Positions 1 through 11,665 of a stretch of DNA of 64,000 nt are shown piece after piece; positions within the stretch are counted from its first letter, which is position 1, and each line of letters starts with the position of its first letter. The translations under genes and the position numbers were made by a program. The notes under the pieces were generated by a model. That model saw nothing but the letters and a program-made list of their open reading frames with translations, was not told the origin of the DNA and searched no databases. Origin of the DNA: Branchipolynoe longqiensis (lineage: Eukaryota; Annelida; Polychaeta; Phyllodocida; Polynoidae); NCBI GenBank assembly GCA_030323885.1, contig CM059186.1, forward strand, positions 21,614,998-21,678,997, given 5' to 3'.

Positions 1-525
1 CGATAATACCTCTTCATGTGCAGGGTTCATAGCTGCAAAGATAACAAAGACATAGGAACACAGCTGCAAACCTTCGGAACTGTCACTTTACACTAAACAC
101 ACTGTTAGGACACTGTCACCCACACTATCAAGACACTGTCACACAAGTCATACCCTACACACACACGCACGGTAAATGCTGCTGTCAGTGAACCCGCTTC
201 GGTGACAGTAATCGGCGCTGTGAGGTAGGGATGCTGTGGGCATTGTGCAGCTGTCAGTTGTCGGGAGGTGGTGTCATCACAAACCGCCTTGTTGCTCAGG
301 AGACGGTCTCTCTTGTGTCGTCAGTGTTCAGTGGCTATGTGTAATGTCACTGTGCTCGGGGATGGGGTCCCGGAGAGGTGCTGCTATAACACTTATTTAT
401 CTATGTGGAATTGTATTGAACAGATTTCAGTATATGTATATATACATATATATGTATATTTATGTATATAAGGGGTTCTATTGCATTTACTTATCTATGT
501 TCAATTGTATTGTGCATATTTAAGT

Positions 526-614
526 ATAGTATAACCCCTTTAACCAAACTTGAAGAGACCCTAGAAATTTGTTTGGATCAACCGATCATTGGTTTAACCA
601 AGCTTTGATTTTGA
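526..614. mobile_element. partial pogo/Tc1-type MITE end
   Basis: This stretch repeats the end of the neighbouring element at 694-1028: an AGTATAACCCC-like start followed by TTAACCAA-type blocks and a GATCATTGG block. Only one end is present, so it is a truncated or solo copy. Confidence 0.5.
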
Positions 615-693
615 CTTTGAGTAAGCGTGTATTGCACATGGAATATACAATGTATGTGGACACATTGATTATTGTTTTTTTTAAATGTATATA

Positions 694-1028
694 CAGCATA
701 ACCCTGTTAAACAAAGCTCGGTTAAACCAAACGATCAGTTAATCCAAGCTTTTTTCGGCAGCCTGGCAAAATACTACCATTTATCAAATAAAAATGTTGG
801 TGGAGTCTCAGATGACCTTATAATCACATGGAAGTTTGGTTTAGCTGTACCAGAAGTGGCCTGGGGTATGACAATTATGTTTGGATTAACCAATAATTTG
901 GATTAACCGACTTTGGTTTAACCAACTTTTTTATATGATAAATGGTAGTATTTTGCCGGGACGCCGAAAAAAGTTTGGATTAACCGATCATTTGATTTAA
1001 CCGAGCTTGGTTTAACGGGGTTATACTG
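694..1028. mobile_element. MITE with ~100-bp TIRs and TA target duplication (pogo/Tc1-mariner type)
   Basis: Positions 694-795 and 925-1028 are inverted copies of each other with scattered mismatches. The ends read CAG(C/T)ATAACCC, and TA lies immediately outside each end (692-693 and 1029-1030). The internal part is about 130 bp and non-coding. A TA duplication with a CAGT-type start fits pogo/Tigger-like members of the Tc1-mariner group; the family name is inference. It has no transposase, so it is non-autonomous. Confidence 0.7.
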
Positions 1029-1039
1029 TATCTGTATAT

Positions 1040-1580
1040 ATATACATATATATGTATATGTATGTATATTGCTATATAGAGGGTTCTATTGCCTCCTTAA
1101 TACTGGTTGCGTCAACTGATCGCTCCCTCACATAAATCTCTGTTGTAGAGGGGTAATTTTACGATAAAAAAACACTTAACGCCCCCCCCCCCCAATTTAA
1201 ACATAGTTCTCACCACCCCTATTTTATCTACGTAATACCATGATACTATACAGAATGTGTGGGTAGGTGCCAGCTACTTCCCATTTCCGGCCTCGCAGTG
1301 CACTCTGGGAACTTCCCTGGTGTCGGCTCGCTGCATCTGTTGTGACAGCGCTTGTGGCGTTGGCCGTTTTGAGTCCTCACGAGTAACAAAGTCATGTTCC
1401 TAATTGTTAGTGAATGTGCGGATGTGAATGTGCGCTGGGAGGGTCCATAAGCACACCTGATTAACTTAACACCAATTAAGCAGAGGGTATGTAGTCAGGG
1501 TGGTGACGTCCTGTCCACATCCCGCCCATTCGGACGCTTTTTCACGCTTTGGGCTTAGACAGCAGACGACAATTTAACAA
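1040..1580. other. no recognisable gene
   Basis: A short TA repeat, a C-run near 1180 and otherwise single-copy-looking sequence. No coding frame or repeat family is recognised on either strand. Confidence 0.5.
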
Positions 1581-1588
1581 TGTCAACA

Positions 1589-2449
1589 ATAGACCTATTT
1601 CAATGTTTACTAACATCGTGTATGCGCGCGCAGCTTGGCTGCAGAACGAAGGTACACTGCCATTGTGTTTGCCAGTATGCGCAGTGCAAAACGTTTATTT
1701 TATTCAAAATTAATAGAAATGCAGAACCCTAACCGTATAAATTTAATATAATCTATCCGTTAAATATGTTTTCTATATGTGTACTAAGCGGTTTGTCTCT
1801 AGCTAGTATGGTTTTAGAGATATTTCACTTTTTTTGTATGAAGATTGCTCACAGCCATCGACAATGCATTGAGTTTGCCGGTATGCACAGTGCAAAACGT
1901 TTATTTTATTCAAAATTAATAGAAATGCAGAACCCCAACCTTATAAATTTAATATAATCTATTCGTTCAATATGTTTTCTATATGTGTACCAAGCGGTTT
2001 GTCTCTAGGTGGTGTGGTTTTAGAGATATTTCACTTTTTCTGTATGAAGATTGCCCACGGCCATTGACAATGCATTCAGTTTGCCGGTATGCGCAGTGCA
2101 AAACGTTTATTTTATTCAAAATTAATAGAAATGCAGAACCCTAACCTTATAAATCAAAAATAATCTATTTGTCGAATTTGTTTTCTATATGTGTACCAAG
2201 CGGTTTGTCTCTAGGTGGTGTGATTTTAGAGATAATTAACTTTTTCTGTATGAATATAATTGAAGATTGCTCACGGGCATCGACAATGCATTGTCTCAAG
2301 GTGATGTGGTTTTAGAGATATTTCACCTTTTCTCTATGAAGATTGCTCATAGCCATTGAGTTTGCAGTGTGACAGTGTGTAGTCCTGCAGCCAAAATGCG
2401 CACGCACTGACCTAGATACCCATGCTGACGTCACATGAAATAGGTCTAT
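1589..2449. mobile_element. TIR element with 206-bp internal tandem repeats (pearl-like), copy 1
   Basis: The ends are inverted: ATAGACCTATTTCA begins at 1589 and its complement ends at 2449. A second matched block, GCGCGCAG..GGCTGCAG, lies just inside each end. The centre holds tandem units starting at 1667, 1873 and 2079, a period of 206 bp, followed by a shortened unit. The same unit, reversed, fills the elements at 33119-33624 and 34832-35324. The architecture (inverted flanks around a few tandem core repeats) resembles bivalve 'pearl' elements; that comparison is by architecture only. There is no coding capacity. Confidence 0.6.
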
Positions 2450-2814
2450 ACAGACAGACGGCTTACTTCGGGAAAGGCTTACTTCGGGAATAGGAGAGAA
2501 AAGGACAATATTGCAGAAGTGCTGCTACTGACCCGCGCGTCATTCGCGAATCGGAGCCGCCGGTTAACGGGTTAGCACGCGACTCCAATATTCAGTTGTA
2601 TTCACAATATTCAATCTTCAATAATAATCAATAAACACTAGAATATTTCTAACAAACTGACATGTATATACCGCTTGCCTAACTGCAACTGAACATTAAA
2701 ACTTACTATAACTTTACCAACTGAATACAGAAGATAACTTCTGCTTACATTCTAAATACTGTGTAAATACTCACATTGATCTGACTAATATTGATCTAGT
2801 TATATGACACTACT

Positions 2815-3030
2815 GTTACCATATTGCTATGGAACTTTTGGGTTACAGAATTTCTTTGTGTTACATGCTGCAAATTGTGTATTCAACAGTTATTGTATAC
2901 CTTATTCTACATACCTTTTATATAAATAACCCTGAATTGAAACATGGCTGGAAGACCAGTGCTTCGGCACTGACAAAAGACTTATTCGGCAGAATAAACA
3001 TATTTACTAAAAAAAAATTAAAAAAATTCG
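2815..3030 (+). mobile_element. poly(A)-tailed retroposon fragment
   Basis: The segment around 2944-2990 contains GGCTGGAAGACCAGTGC and GACAAAAGACTTATTC, then an AATAAA signal and an A-rich tail. The same blocks, reversed and ending in a T-run, occur at 20050-20458. The shared 3' end and A tail point to a LINE 3' end or a SINE. No reverse transcriptase is present. The 5' limit is uncertain. Confidence 0.5.
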
Positions 3031-3037
3031 AGAACCG

Positions 3038-3105
3038 TCACAAGTCGGTACCCATCCTGACTTTAGATGTTGCAAGGATGTAAAACTCCAACAACCAACC
3101 AACCA
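3038..3105 (+). mobile_element. SINE-A 3' fragment
   Basis: This carries the conserved SINE-A tail (TTAGATGTTGCAAGGA, TAAAACTCCAACAACC). The 5' part, including the tRNA head, is missing, as expected from 5'-truncated retroposition. Confidence 0.6.
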
Positions 3106-3209
3106 GCCTCGCATTCGGCAGTGACTGCTTTTGAACCCTGGGATGCGCGTTGATCTCAGTTCCACTTCCGGTAATAATGACCTTGACCTCAAGCCTTATA
3201 TTCGGCAAT

Positions 3210-3550
3210 GGTTGGTTGTTGGAGTTTTACCTCCTGGCAACATCTAGGGTCATATCAGGATAGGTACCAACTAGCAACATTGCACACTCATGGTGACTTT
3301 ATAGTGCTGCCCCACTGGGAGACCAGGCCACCAGCACCATGACCTGATATCCCGCTCAGTCACATTATCCTGACACTGAGCCAACCAGCCCTTGCCCTAC
3401 ACTAATAATGCCGCACACCTAGCTAGGGAACGACAAGTATCAATTCTTAAGCCATTGGTTTGACCCGACCAAGGTTCGAACATGTGGGTTCGAATCCCAC
3501 GAGCTACCAAAAACGGGAGAAGGACGCTCAACTCATTGGGCCATCCTCTC
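3210..3550 (-). mobile_element. SINE-A, near full length
   Basis: The minus strand begins with a tRNA-derived head near 3550 (GTGGGATTCGAACC-type B box around 3480-3505) and ends in the tail at 3210-3260. The body contains the family blocks for the 'ATAAAGTC' and 'GGGATATCAGG' regions. It is one of about five long copies in the window. Confidence 0.7.
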
Positions 3551-3635
3551 TTATTAATGGGCAATGACTGCTCTGGCAAATTCCCATCGCTCCAACTGTA
3601 GCGAGTAGAGTTACTTATTAACCAGGACAATCAGC

Positions 3636-3745
3636 AGGTAATTAATTATTGTGGTAATTAGAGCCAGATCGCCTCCTAATTGGCTCTTGGACCGATTAAT
3701 TGGAGCAGGGGCCCTGGAACCTGTACGCATTGTTAATAAGACAAA
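3636..3745. promoter_or_regulatory. candidate homeodomain-site cluster (conserved non-coding element?)
   Basis: Within 110 bp there are several TAATTA or TAATTG cores (GGTAATTAATTA, GGTAATTAG, CCTAATTGG, GATTAATTGG) in otherwise single-copy sequence between repeats. Such cores are the usual binding sites of homeodomain proteins. Conservation in related species has not been seen; the regulatory role is inference. Confidence 0.3.
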
Positions 3746-4020
3746 GGGGATGACAGAAAGAAGGAGGTGGGGTGCCCGACTTGAACAATAGTATGGCGTG
3801 CAAAAACAGTAATGTTACCCCCCGCACCCCAAAAAAAGAGAAGCAATTATGATATTTCTTTCCTCTTTTTTATATTGGAAAATTGGAAGTAGGTAAAATG
3901 ATGTGTACGATTTAATGATTCGGCAAGGTTCTGAGGTGTGTCACGGAATGTTGCCCGTCCGGATGAGGCGAGATGGGGGGGGGGGTGGTGGTCTGCTTTA
4001 AGTGGGATTGGATTCGAGCG

Positions 4021-4366
4021 TGTTTGTTTGTTGTTTGTTGTTTTACGTCCTAACAATATCTAAGGTCACATCAGGACGGATACCGACAGATGACAGTGCG
4101 CACTCCTGGTGACTTTATATTGCTGTCCCACTGGGAGACCAGGCCACCAGCACCATGGCCTGATATCCCACTCAGTCACATTATCCTGACACTGAGCCAA
4201 CCAGTCTTTGCCTTATCCTAATAAGGCCGAACACATGGCTAGGAAGCGACAAGTATCAGTTCTTAAGCCATTGGTTTGACTCAACCAGCGTTCGAACACA
4301 TGGATTCGAATCCCACGATCTACCAAAACCTGAGACGGACCCTCAACTCATTCAGCCATCCCGTCT
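4021..4366 (-). mobile_element. SINE-A, full length
   Basis: Starting from the plus-strand 3' side, the minus strand shows a head beginning AGACGGGATGGCTG, a B-box-like GGATTCGAATCC near 4305, the conserved body, and a tail with the GTTGTTTTACGTCC complement near 4040. It lies in tandem with a second copy at 4395. Confidence 0.75.
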
Positions 4367-4394
4367 GATCTGATTCGAGTGTGTGATGATGGGT

Positions 4395-4712
4395 TTGTTT
4401 ATTTTGGCTTCACATCCTAGCAACATCTAAGGTCATAGCTGGATGGGCACCGATTTTGTGGCAGTACGCACTCATGATAGCTTTATAGTGCTGCCCCACT
4501 GGAAGATTGGTCTCCAGGCACCATGACCCAATCACCCACTCAGTCACATTATCCTGATACTAAAGAAATCAGTCCTTGCCCTATTCTATTAATGACGAGC
4601 ACCCGACCGGGTAGCAACACATGTCAATTTTGAATAAGTCATTGGTTTGACTCGGTCGGGATTCGAACCGCGCCCTTCCACACTGGAAGCTAGGCAGTGC
4701 TCTTACTGGTCT
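4395..4712 (-). mobile_element. SINE-A variant with a different tRNA-like head
   Basis: The body and tail match SINE-A. The head, minus strand from 4712, reads GACCAGTAAGAGCACTGCC and contains GGTTCGAATCCCGACC, so it differs from the head of the neighbouring copies. Head exchange is common among tRNA-derived SINEs. Confidence 0.65.
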
Positions 4713-4720
4713 TAAGCTTA

Positions 4721-5394
4721 AGGGGCTGTCACATTATGATGCATCGTGCCAACAAACGCCGACGTATGTAAATTTTGGCCGCTACGTCGGGATACGTCCT
4801 ATGCATTATGTATGCATTAGGCGTTCGTTGGTATACGTCAATGTACGTCGACGTTTGTCGAGATACGGCATCATGTGTCAGGGGGTCGGCACAGTTTTGT
4901 GCATGCACAAAACTTTCGCCGTATGACAACGTTCGGCAACGTGTTTGCCGTATGTTATGTATACGCTAGGCATACGTCGATGTACTTTAGACATACCTTA
5001 GACAAACATTGTTCACTACATTGCAATTTGCACTACGTTGACCTACGTTAAAGGCAGTGGGAACGTACAGTCTGTGTACTGACAATGTATCGATAACGTA
5101 CATCTAACATACGTCTAATGTACATCTAATATACATATAGCATTTCTCCAGCATGTCCTGGTGTATATAACATATATAACGTTCACCAGCGTTCTGCGAA
5201 TGTACCGTGAGCGTAATTCAAGCATTTTTCGCCGGGTGGCACGTTAGCCATATGTTGGCCATATGCTATGTATGCGGTATGTATACGTCCAACTTTGACT
5301 CCCACGCCGAAAAGTTTGACGCTTCTCGACATAAAAAAGTTATTTTATGCGTTGGCCATGCGCTTGCGAGATGCGTCGTAATATGACAGGGCCT
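4721..5394. mobile_element. non-autonomous TIR element, TA or TTA duplication
   Basis: The left end GGGGCTGTCACATTATGATG and the inverted right end GGCCCTGTCATATTACGACG match over about 24 bp with a few changes. TA (possibly TTA) borders both ends. The interior is rich in TACGTCG/CGTACG-like words and has no conserved open frame. CTGTCACA-type ends and a TTA duplication suggest a PIF/Harbinger-type MITE; the superfamily is inference. Confidence 0.6.
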
Positions 5395-5718
5395 TAGGAT
5401 TCCATATACGTGGTATGCGGTATGCAGCATACAAGTGTGAATGCAGCATGCAGCATAGATACCGATACCATTATCGGGATTTTTTAAACAAATTTGTGAA
5501 AGAAAGTCAACATTCCTGTTGTTTCCTATGGCAAATGGCGCAGCATTCGCATCCGCACTGATCGGTCCGTGGGTCAATTCAATTACCGCATTTGCATTTG
5601 CATTCACAATCGCATTCGGATATATGGAAGCACTACTATGCGTTTACATGCTTTTCCATTTTTTGCCGCATTCGCATTCGCGTACCGCATACCGCTTCCT
5701 GCGTATATGGAATCTTAA
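5395..5718. mobile_element. GAATGC/TATGCGG palindromic element, copy 1
   Basis: GATTCCATATACG at the left is inverted as GTATATGGAATC at the right. Both arms carry TATGCGG and GAATGC/GCATTC words. The frames that read as repeated Asn-Ala or Cys-Glu are products of the hexamer, not genes. It directly abuts the preceding TIR element and shares a TTA with it. Confidence 0.6.
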
Positions 5719-5845
5719 GCTTAAAGCTGAGATTCCTTCTACGCGGTATGCGGCATGCGGCATGTGGCATGCGGTATGCGGTATGCGAATGGGAAGATTC
5801 CTTCTACACGGTATGCGGCATGCGGCAGACGGCACATGACTGGCT
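5719..5845. repeat. degenerate TATGCGGCATG arm repeats
   Basis: Two GATTCCTTCTAC blocks each precede a run of TATGCGG/CATGCGG words. They look like extra, partly deleted arms of the adjacent palindromic element. Confidence 0.5.
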
Positions 5846-6149
5846 ATATTTAAAAAATAAAAATAAACATGTATACTCCTTACTGCACTGTATATGACCA
5901 AATATTGGATTTATATCTATGTACTTTTTCGTAGGTCACATGGGGGTTCCTACCTTTATTATAACCAAATTATAGATAAGTATTCATATTTCTGTGCATA
6001 TGGTAGCATTTTTAGCTTTCCCCTAACCGTATGTCTCCCGGTGCCCAGCTCACCATGTGTTTCCAATTAGCACCCCTCTGTGAGACTGTTCCGTAATGCT
6101 CAGTCGCCTCTCCTAGTGTTAAACTAATGGACACAACAGACTCAGGTTT

Positions 6150-6350
6150 CTATTCACACCCTGCGTGCCGCATACCGCATGCCGGACCGATCGCTACAGG
6201 GACCGATCGAGTTGTCGCATTCGCATTCGCATTCGCATTCGCATACCGCATGTAAGGGTTGCAGCCCATTGACTTCAAGGCGTTTCGATTTTTTGCCGCA
6301 TTCGCATTCGCATTCGCATACCGCATACCGCGTGTAAGGAATCCTAGCTT
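6150..6350. mobile_element. GAATGC/TATGCGG palindromic element, copy 2 (partial)
   Basis: Runs of GCATTC and TACCGCA end in GGAATCCTAGC, the family end. The opposite terminal block is not clear, so the copy is partial. Confidence 0.45.
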
Positions 6351-6599
6351 TAGTCTGACAGATTCGGGCATTCCGTCTGGTGTTGTGACTGATTTACTGT
6401 GAAAGTGTTGGGGGGGGGGGGGAGTGAGGTGAGGGGGGGGGGGGCGGGCGGAGAGGGGTCATTACAGCAATCAGGGGGTTTATGGGTGCTTCTATGTTAG
6501 CCCGGTATGTGCATTTCTGCCATCAAATCTCGTTGTACACGAGTTGTGCTAACAATTCGCTGCTTGCTTCCGCAGAAAATATTGCGGATGTGTTTACAA

Positions 6600-6624
6600 T
6601 ACGCAAAGAAAATTGTATATATAA

Positions 6625-6656
<32 letters not shown>

Positions 6657-6845
6657 TGCAACCACTAAGGTAATAAAAGGACATATATATATATATATCT
6701 ACATATATATATATATATATATATATCTACACACAATGATGGTGTGTGTATATATATTATACACCATGATAAATTGATATGCATATACATATGTATGTCT
6801 ATATATTATATACCATATATATCTCAATAGTATATGGTATATATA
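6600..6845. repeat. TA/ATAT microsatellites
   Basis: Several runs of TA and TATATC dinucleotides. No gene is seen. Confidence 0.8.
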
Positions 6846-6847
6846 AC

Positions 6848-7045
6848 AGTTGGTTGTTGGTTGTTGTTGTTGTTTTATGTCCTAGCAACATCTAAGGTCA
6901 TATCAGGATGGGTACCGACTTGTGACAGTAGTGCGCGCTCACGGCGACTTTATAGTGCTGCCTGAGTGGAAAATCAGGCCGCCGGCACCATGATCCGATA
7001 TCCCACTCAGTCACATTATCCTAACAGTAACACTGAGCTAACCAA
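6848..7045 (-). mobile_element. SINE-A, head-truncated
   Basis: The tail and body of SINE-A are clear. The copy stops near 7045, before the tRNA-like head, and is followed by TA-rich microsatellite. Confidence 0.7.
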
Positions 7046-7260
7046 TGTATATATATAGCATAATATATATATATGCTATATTATGTATATATATATGGTA
7101 TGTATGATATATAGGGTAAATATAGCTGTATTTAGTATGGTGTATATATGGTGTGTGTATGGCATTGGTATATGTGGTGTATATATGGTGTATGTATGGC
7201 GTATATATGGTGTATATACAGTGCATATATTATATGGTGCATATAGTATATGGTGCACAT
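7046..7260. repeat. TGTATATATGG-type minisatellite
   Basis: Degenerate units built on GGTGTATATAT. Open frames here are repeat products. Confidence 0.7.
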
Positions 7261-7261
7261 T

Positions 7262-7550
7262 TCTTGAAGATTTATACTGCCTATCATGGATAAGTCTGAA
7301 TTATACAGTTTGTCGATAGAAAGCCTGAGCCTACACTTTTACCGACCCAAGGGATTTTTAACCTCCCACACCACATAGACATGGTAAGAGAGCAACCGGC
7401 CTTTGATGACACTGTAAGTTATACACAGCGGTGGAAATCCAAATTGGCAGAGGTGGGGTCACAAGGAATCGAACCACTGACCTTCAGAATAGGAGTCTGA
7501 CCTAGAAAAAAGTCAGACACTCTAACCACTCCGCCACAGAGAACACCACA
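7262..7550 (-). mobile_element. SINE-B (tRNA-derived)
   Basis: The minus strand starts near 7550 with GTGGTGTTCTCTGTGGCGGA, followed by GTGGTTAGAGTGTCTGAC (A-box region) and GGTTCGATTCC (B-box region). The body ends in a TATAAATCTTCAAGAAA tail at 7262. Four copies occur in the window, with the same internal order in each. The head resembles a tRNA with a long variable arm. Confidence 0.75.
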
Positions 7551-7648
7551 TATGGTGTATATATGACATATATATAATGGTGTATATGTAGCATCTATAT
7601 GACATGTATTTTTACCATGATATACCAATATATACCTATATATATATA

Positions 7649-7649
<1 letters not shown>

Positions 7650-7685
<36 letters not shown>
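7650..7685. repeat. (TA)n microsatellite
   Basis: Uninterrupted TA dinucleotides. Confidence 0.9.
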
Positions 7686-7687
<2 letters not shown>

Positions 7688-7954
7688 ATTGTATATATCA
7701 CTACCACAGTACCAGCCAAAACTAGTCTAAGTTAGAGTGAAACTGGTAGATGTAGATTTGGGGTTCTATATGTCATATTATTATTAATTAGAATCATTTT
7801 TATTTGATTTATTTATGCTGCTGTCCTTTAAGAAAAAACGTATTTCACATAGCGAGAGGACACATGTTCCCATAGTTAGTAAGACATGTACTGGTTTTGA
7901 CAGGAGGAGAGAGCGGATCTCATGCCACCCATACACACATCCCACCAATACCCC

Positions 7955-8890
7955 CCCCCCCCCCTCCTTCAATTCACCCCCCACCTGTGAGCACCACCAC
8001 CCAGGCCTATCTCCACCACCTCCACCACTATTCCCCTACCACCACTCACCACCACCTCCACCACCACCACCACCATCACCATCACTACCTCCACCTCCAC
8101 CACCATTCCCCCCACCCCCACCCCACCCCCACCATCACCACCATACTATCTCCAACTCCACCACCACCACATCCAACACCCCCACCCCACCTCCACTATC
8201 ACCACCACCTCCGTCACTCCCACCCCCACACCTACACTCACCCCCACCCCCACAGACCCACCCTCACCCCCACATCCATCACCCCCACCTCACCACCCGT
8301 CCCTATCTCCGACTCTCCATCTCACCCCCGATCTTCCCATCGCTTCACCACTTCCTCTCCCCCCCCCCCCCTACCCACCTTTCTCCTCTCCCCACCCCCA
8401 CTACCCCAACCCCCACCGCCAACTCCCCACCCCCGTTGCAGCACTGGTGGCATTCAGGGATCTGTCAGTCTGCCGAGCCGCATATAACTGTGCACAAAGA
8501 CGGGCCACATTCAACGCGTCACGTTGGCCAACCCCACCACACCCACCCCCGTCACCCACCACACACCCATACCCCCCCTCACTCCCCACACATCCATGCC
8601 CCCACACCCACATCCACACCCACATCCACACTCACACCCACACTCACATCCACACCCACACCCACACCCACATTGACACCAACACCCACACCCATACCCA
8701 CACCCACACCCACACCCCAACTCTCACCACACCAGACCCACCCACACCCACCCACACCTCCACCCCCATACACCCCACCTCTTCTCCGACAGCTTTATAG
8801 CATGTTCCCCTCCTCCCCTGACCTCTCCACTTGCCCCCCCCCCCTCTACCCCACCCCCACACACACACCTTTCTATGCGCTATACAGTTA
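7955..8890. repeat. CCACC/CACCCC low-complexity tract
   Basis: More than 900 bp of C-rich, A-interrupted sequence on the plus strand with almost no G. It is open in several frames on both strands, giving Pro/Thr/His or Gly/Val proteins. These are composition effects, not genes. Confidence 0.85.
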
Positions 8891-8944
8891 CACCGCACCA
8901 CATCTCAATTATTACTCGACGAGGGAACCTGCCCAATTTTAAGC

Positions 8945-9470
8945 TTAAATCTAATCAGTGCAAATCGGCGCGTATTATACGCGACTAAAAGGGGGGACTG
9001 CCAGCCGAGGGTGGCCCGGCAAGGCCCCGGCCGTATGGTCGGCGGCGACATATGTCCGAGCCGAGCCCGGGGCCGGCCGGCCCGGGGCGCGATGGCTGCC
9101 CACGAGGTGGTACTTTGGTCCCGGCGCACGGGCAACCAACCGGGGGCTCCCCGACAACACACTTTTTGTGTTTGACAAGAGAGTTATTCTGCGCCGACGC
9201 ATTAACACCTAATCAGATTGACAGTGACAGGTATTTAGGCCCGACGGTGACGGCTGTAATGCCCTCCCCTTTTGCTTTTGAGGCCCCCGGGGCCCCGGAA
9301 AGTCAGCAGGGGGCCCGCCCATTGCCCGCCCCCGCCGCCCGCCGCCCGCCGCCCCCCGGCTCCCCCCCCCCCCTCCCCGGTATAACACTCTGATTCGCGG
9401 GCAATATTTACGCGGCGCGCCGTCACCACCCGCCGGGCTGCCGCTCACTCACTGACCGGTGCTGGCGAGC
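8945..9470. promoter_or_regulatory. CpG-rich island
   Basis: GC-rich sequence dense in CG dinucleotides, with a short lower-GC patch at 9195-9260 containing CTAATCAGATTGACAG and a nearby TGACAG (PBX/MEIS-like words). No coding frame is recognised. It could be a promoter CpG island or a conserved element; no transcript evidence is available. Confidence 0.3.
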
Positions 9471-9649
9471 CCCAAGGGCGGGAAGTGGTGGTTGTGGTCG
9501 GTGACCGGGTGGGGGGGGGGGGGGGAGGGGGGGGGGGGGGGGAGGCGGAGTGGGAAGGGTCAAGGTAGAGGTGCCGTGTGGTTAAACTTAAACTTAAACT
9601 TAAACTTAAAGGTTTTGTGGTTGTGGGAAGATATGTCTAAGAATTCAAG

Positions 9650-9725
9650 TTGTTTGTTTATTGGAGTTTTACGTCCTGGCAACATCTAAGGTCATATCAG
9701 GATCCGCACAGTCTTGTGACACCAG
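9650..9725 (-). mobile_element. SINE-A 3' fragment
   Basis: A TTTTACGTCCTGGCAACATC tail block in reverse orientation. The body is missing. Confidence 0.6.
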
Positions 9726-9915
9726 TCCATAATATACGAAGGCAGCTCACATAATATTAATAACATCCGCCCAGCTAACATAATGACATCCACCAGAACC
9801 GCTTTCCATAGCAACCCGCCTCACACCTGCATCCCATAATATCCATCTCCTGCAACCATTACCCCGTAACCTCTTCATGACTAAGTTAAAGCTAAATACT
9901 CCGATGAAAATAAAA

Positions 9916-10250
9916 GTTTGTTTGTTGTTGTTTTATGTCCTAGCAACATCTAACGTCATATCAGGACGGGTACCGACTTGTGACAGTGCGCACTCATGGC
10001 GACTTTATAGTGCTGTCCCACTGGGAAATGAGACCGCCGGCACCATGACCTGGTGTCCCACTCAGTCACATTATCCTGACACTGAGCACACCACTCCTTG
10101 CCCTATCCTAATAATGCCGAGCACCTGGCTAGGAAGCGACAAGTATACATTTTTAAGTCATTGGTTTGACTCGACCAGGGTTCGAACCCATGACCCCATG
10201 ATCTACCAGCACGGGAGACGGACGCTCTAACTTATTCGGCCATCCTGTCT
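9916..10250 (-). mobile_element. SINE-A, full length
   Basis: The minus-strand head begins AGACAGGATGGCCGAATAAG at 10250, with the B-box-like GGGTTCGAACCC near 10185. The complete body and a CAACAACAAACAAAC tail at 9916 follow. The open frame that spans it is the SINE read on the opposite strand. Confidence 0.8.
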
Positions 10251-10284
10251 AAGAAGAAATCAAACAAAACAAAACAAAACCTGT

Positions 10285-10600
10285 CTACAATTGATTCTAC
10301 ATAACCAACTTAAATATCGGTGCACTTATTCAAACATTTATTGATGGATAGTTAACTTAACTCAGTCAATTTACCAGAACCAATTACTGCTGAAACTTAT
10401 AGTTATAGTGCCAGAATTTGGACATGCATGCCGAAATTAATTATGCAATTTTATTCACGTCAAATATTTCCAATAATAACGCTGCAAAATAAGTTACTTC
10501 AAACTGAACTAAGGTAGATGGTATTGATCAACCTAACAATAGTAATGTATTTAGTTTAAAAGAAAATAACAGAATCTCAAAACCATCGGATTCTGCCAAC
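10285..10600 (-). mobile_element. TTAA-MITE, degenerate
   Basis: It follows the order of blocks of the 347-bp TTAA-MITE (TTGATTCTACATA, GTGCACTTATT, AACTATAGTTA region, AATCTCAAAACCATCGGA) but is diverged and lacks clean ends. Confidence 0.5.
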
Positions 10601-10879
10601 GTTGACAATAACATAGCTTCCTCTAGGGTTTGCCTCGAACATAGTGTCTGTCCCACGGAATGTCTGCGCATGCTCGCCCACCTCCTCATTGCCCATAACT
10701 TCATTTTGCCTGCAGCTTTCTGTTTGACCTCCACGGAACCACAGGGAACAGAAGAATCTCTGATTGAAGCAAATGTGATTACTGCCTTATCACCCCCATT
10801 GCCACCCCGCCCCACCTCCACCCCCACCCCCGCCCCCACTCTCCCTCACTGGCCCCCACTAATGTCTGAACTATCCCTG

Positions 10880-11665
10880 AGCAGTTCATCACCAGTCCTT
10901 CACACGTCCTTCACATGTCTTCTACACGTCCCTCGCGCATCCTTCACATATCCTTCAAGAGTCTCTCATTGGTTCTTCACCAGTCCCTCACACATCGCTC
11001 ACACATCGCTCACACATCCCTCATACATCCCTCACACATCCCTCACATGACCATGTCCCCACATGTCTCTCACATGTTCCCACATGCCCCCATATGTCCA
11101 CCACATACCCCACATCTTCCTCACATGTCCCCACATATCCCCACATATCCCCACATATCCCCACATGTCCACACATGTCCACACATATCCCCACATGTCC
11201 CACATCCATCTCCACATGTCCCCCACATATCCCCCACATATCCACCAAATACATAACATGTCCCCCACACGTCCCCTGCATGACCTCACATGTTCCTCAC
11301 ATGTCCCACATGCCCCATGCACAACCCTCATATGTCCATCAGACATCCCTCACATGTCCGCCATATGTCCCCTCACATGTCCCTCATATGTCATTATTAA
11401 TTCTTCATTCATCCATCACATGTCCCCATTAGTTCTTCATTCGTCCATTACATGCCCCTCACATGTCCCCTAAAGGCCCCCCACATGTCCCCCCGCACGT
11501 CACTGACATGCTCCCCATTAGTTCTTAATTAGTTCCTCATTCGTCCATCACATGCCCATCATATGTCCCCCACATGTCCCCCACATGCCCCTCACAAGAG
11601 TCACATGTCCATCACATGCCCATCACATGTCATCACATGTCCCACACGTGTCCCTCGTTAGTCTG
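10880..11665. repeat. CACATGTCCC minisatellite
   Basis: Degenerate units of about 10-13 bp around CACATGTCCC or CACATATCCC. All long frames here are repeat products. Confidence 0.85.

Noticed and set aside
1725..2140. Short CCCTAACC words like telomeric repeat
   Set aside because: They occur once per 206-bp unit and are not tandem.
7815..8942. 375-codon Pro/His/Thr-rich open frame
   Set aside because: It lies wholly in a CCACC/CACCCC tract that is open in several frames on both strands; no domain, no splice context.
9877..10230. 117-codon plus-strand frame
   Set aside because: It is a SINE-A copy read on the wrong strand.
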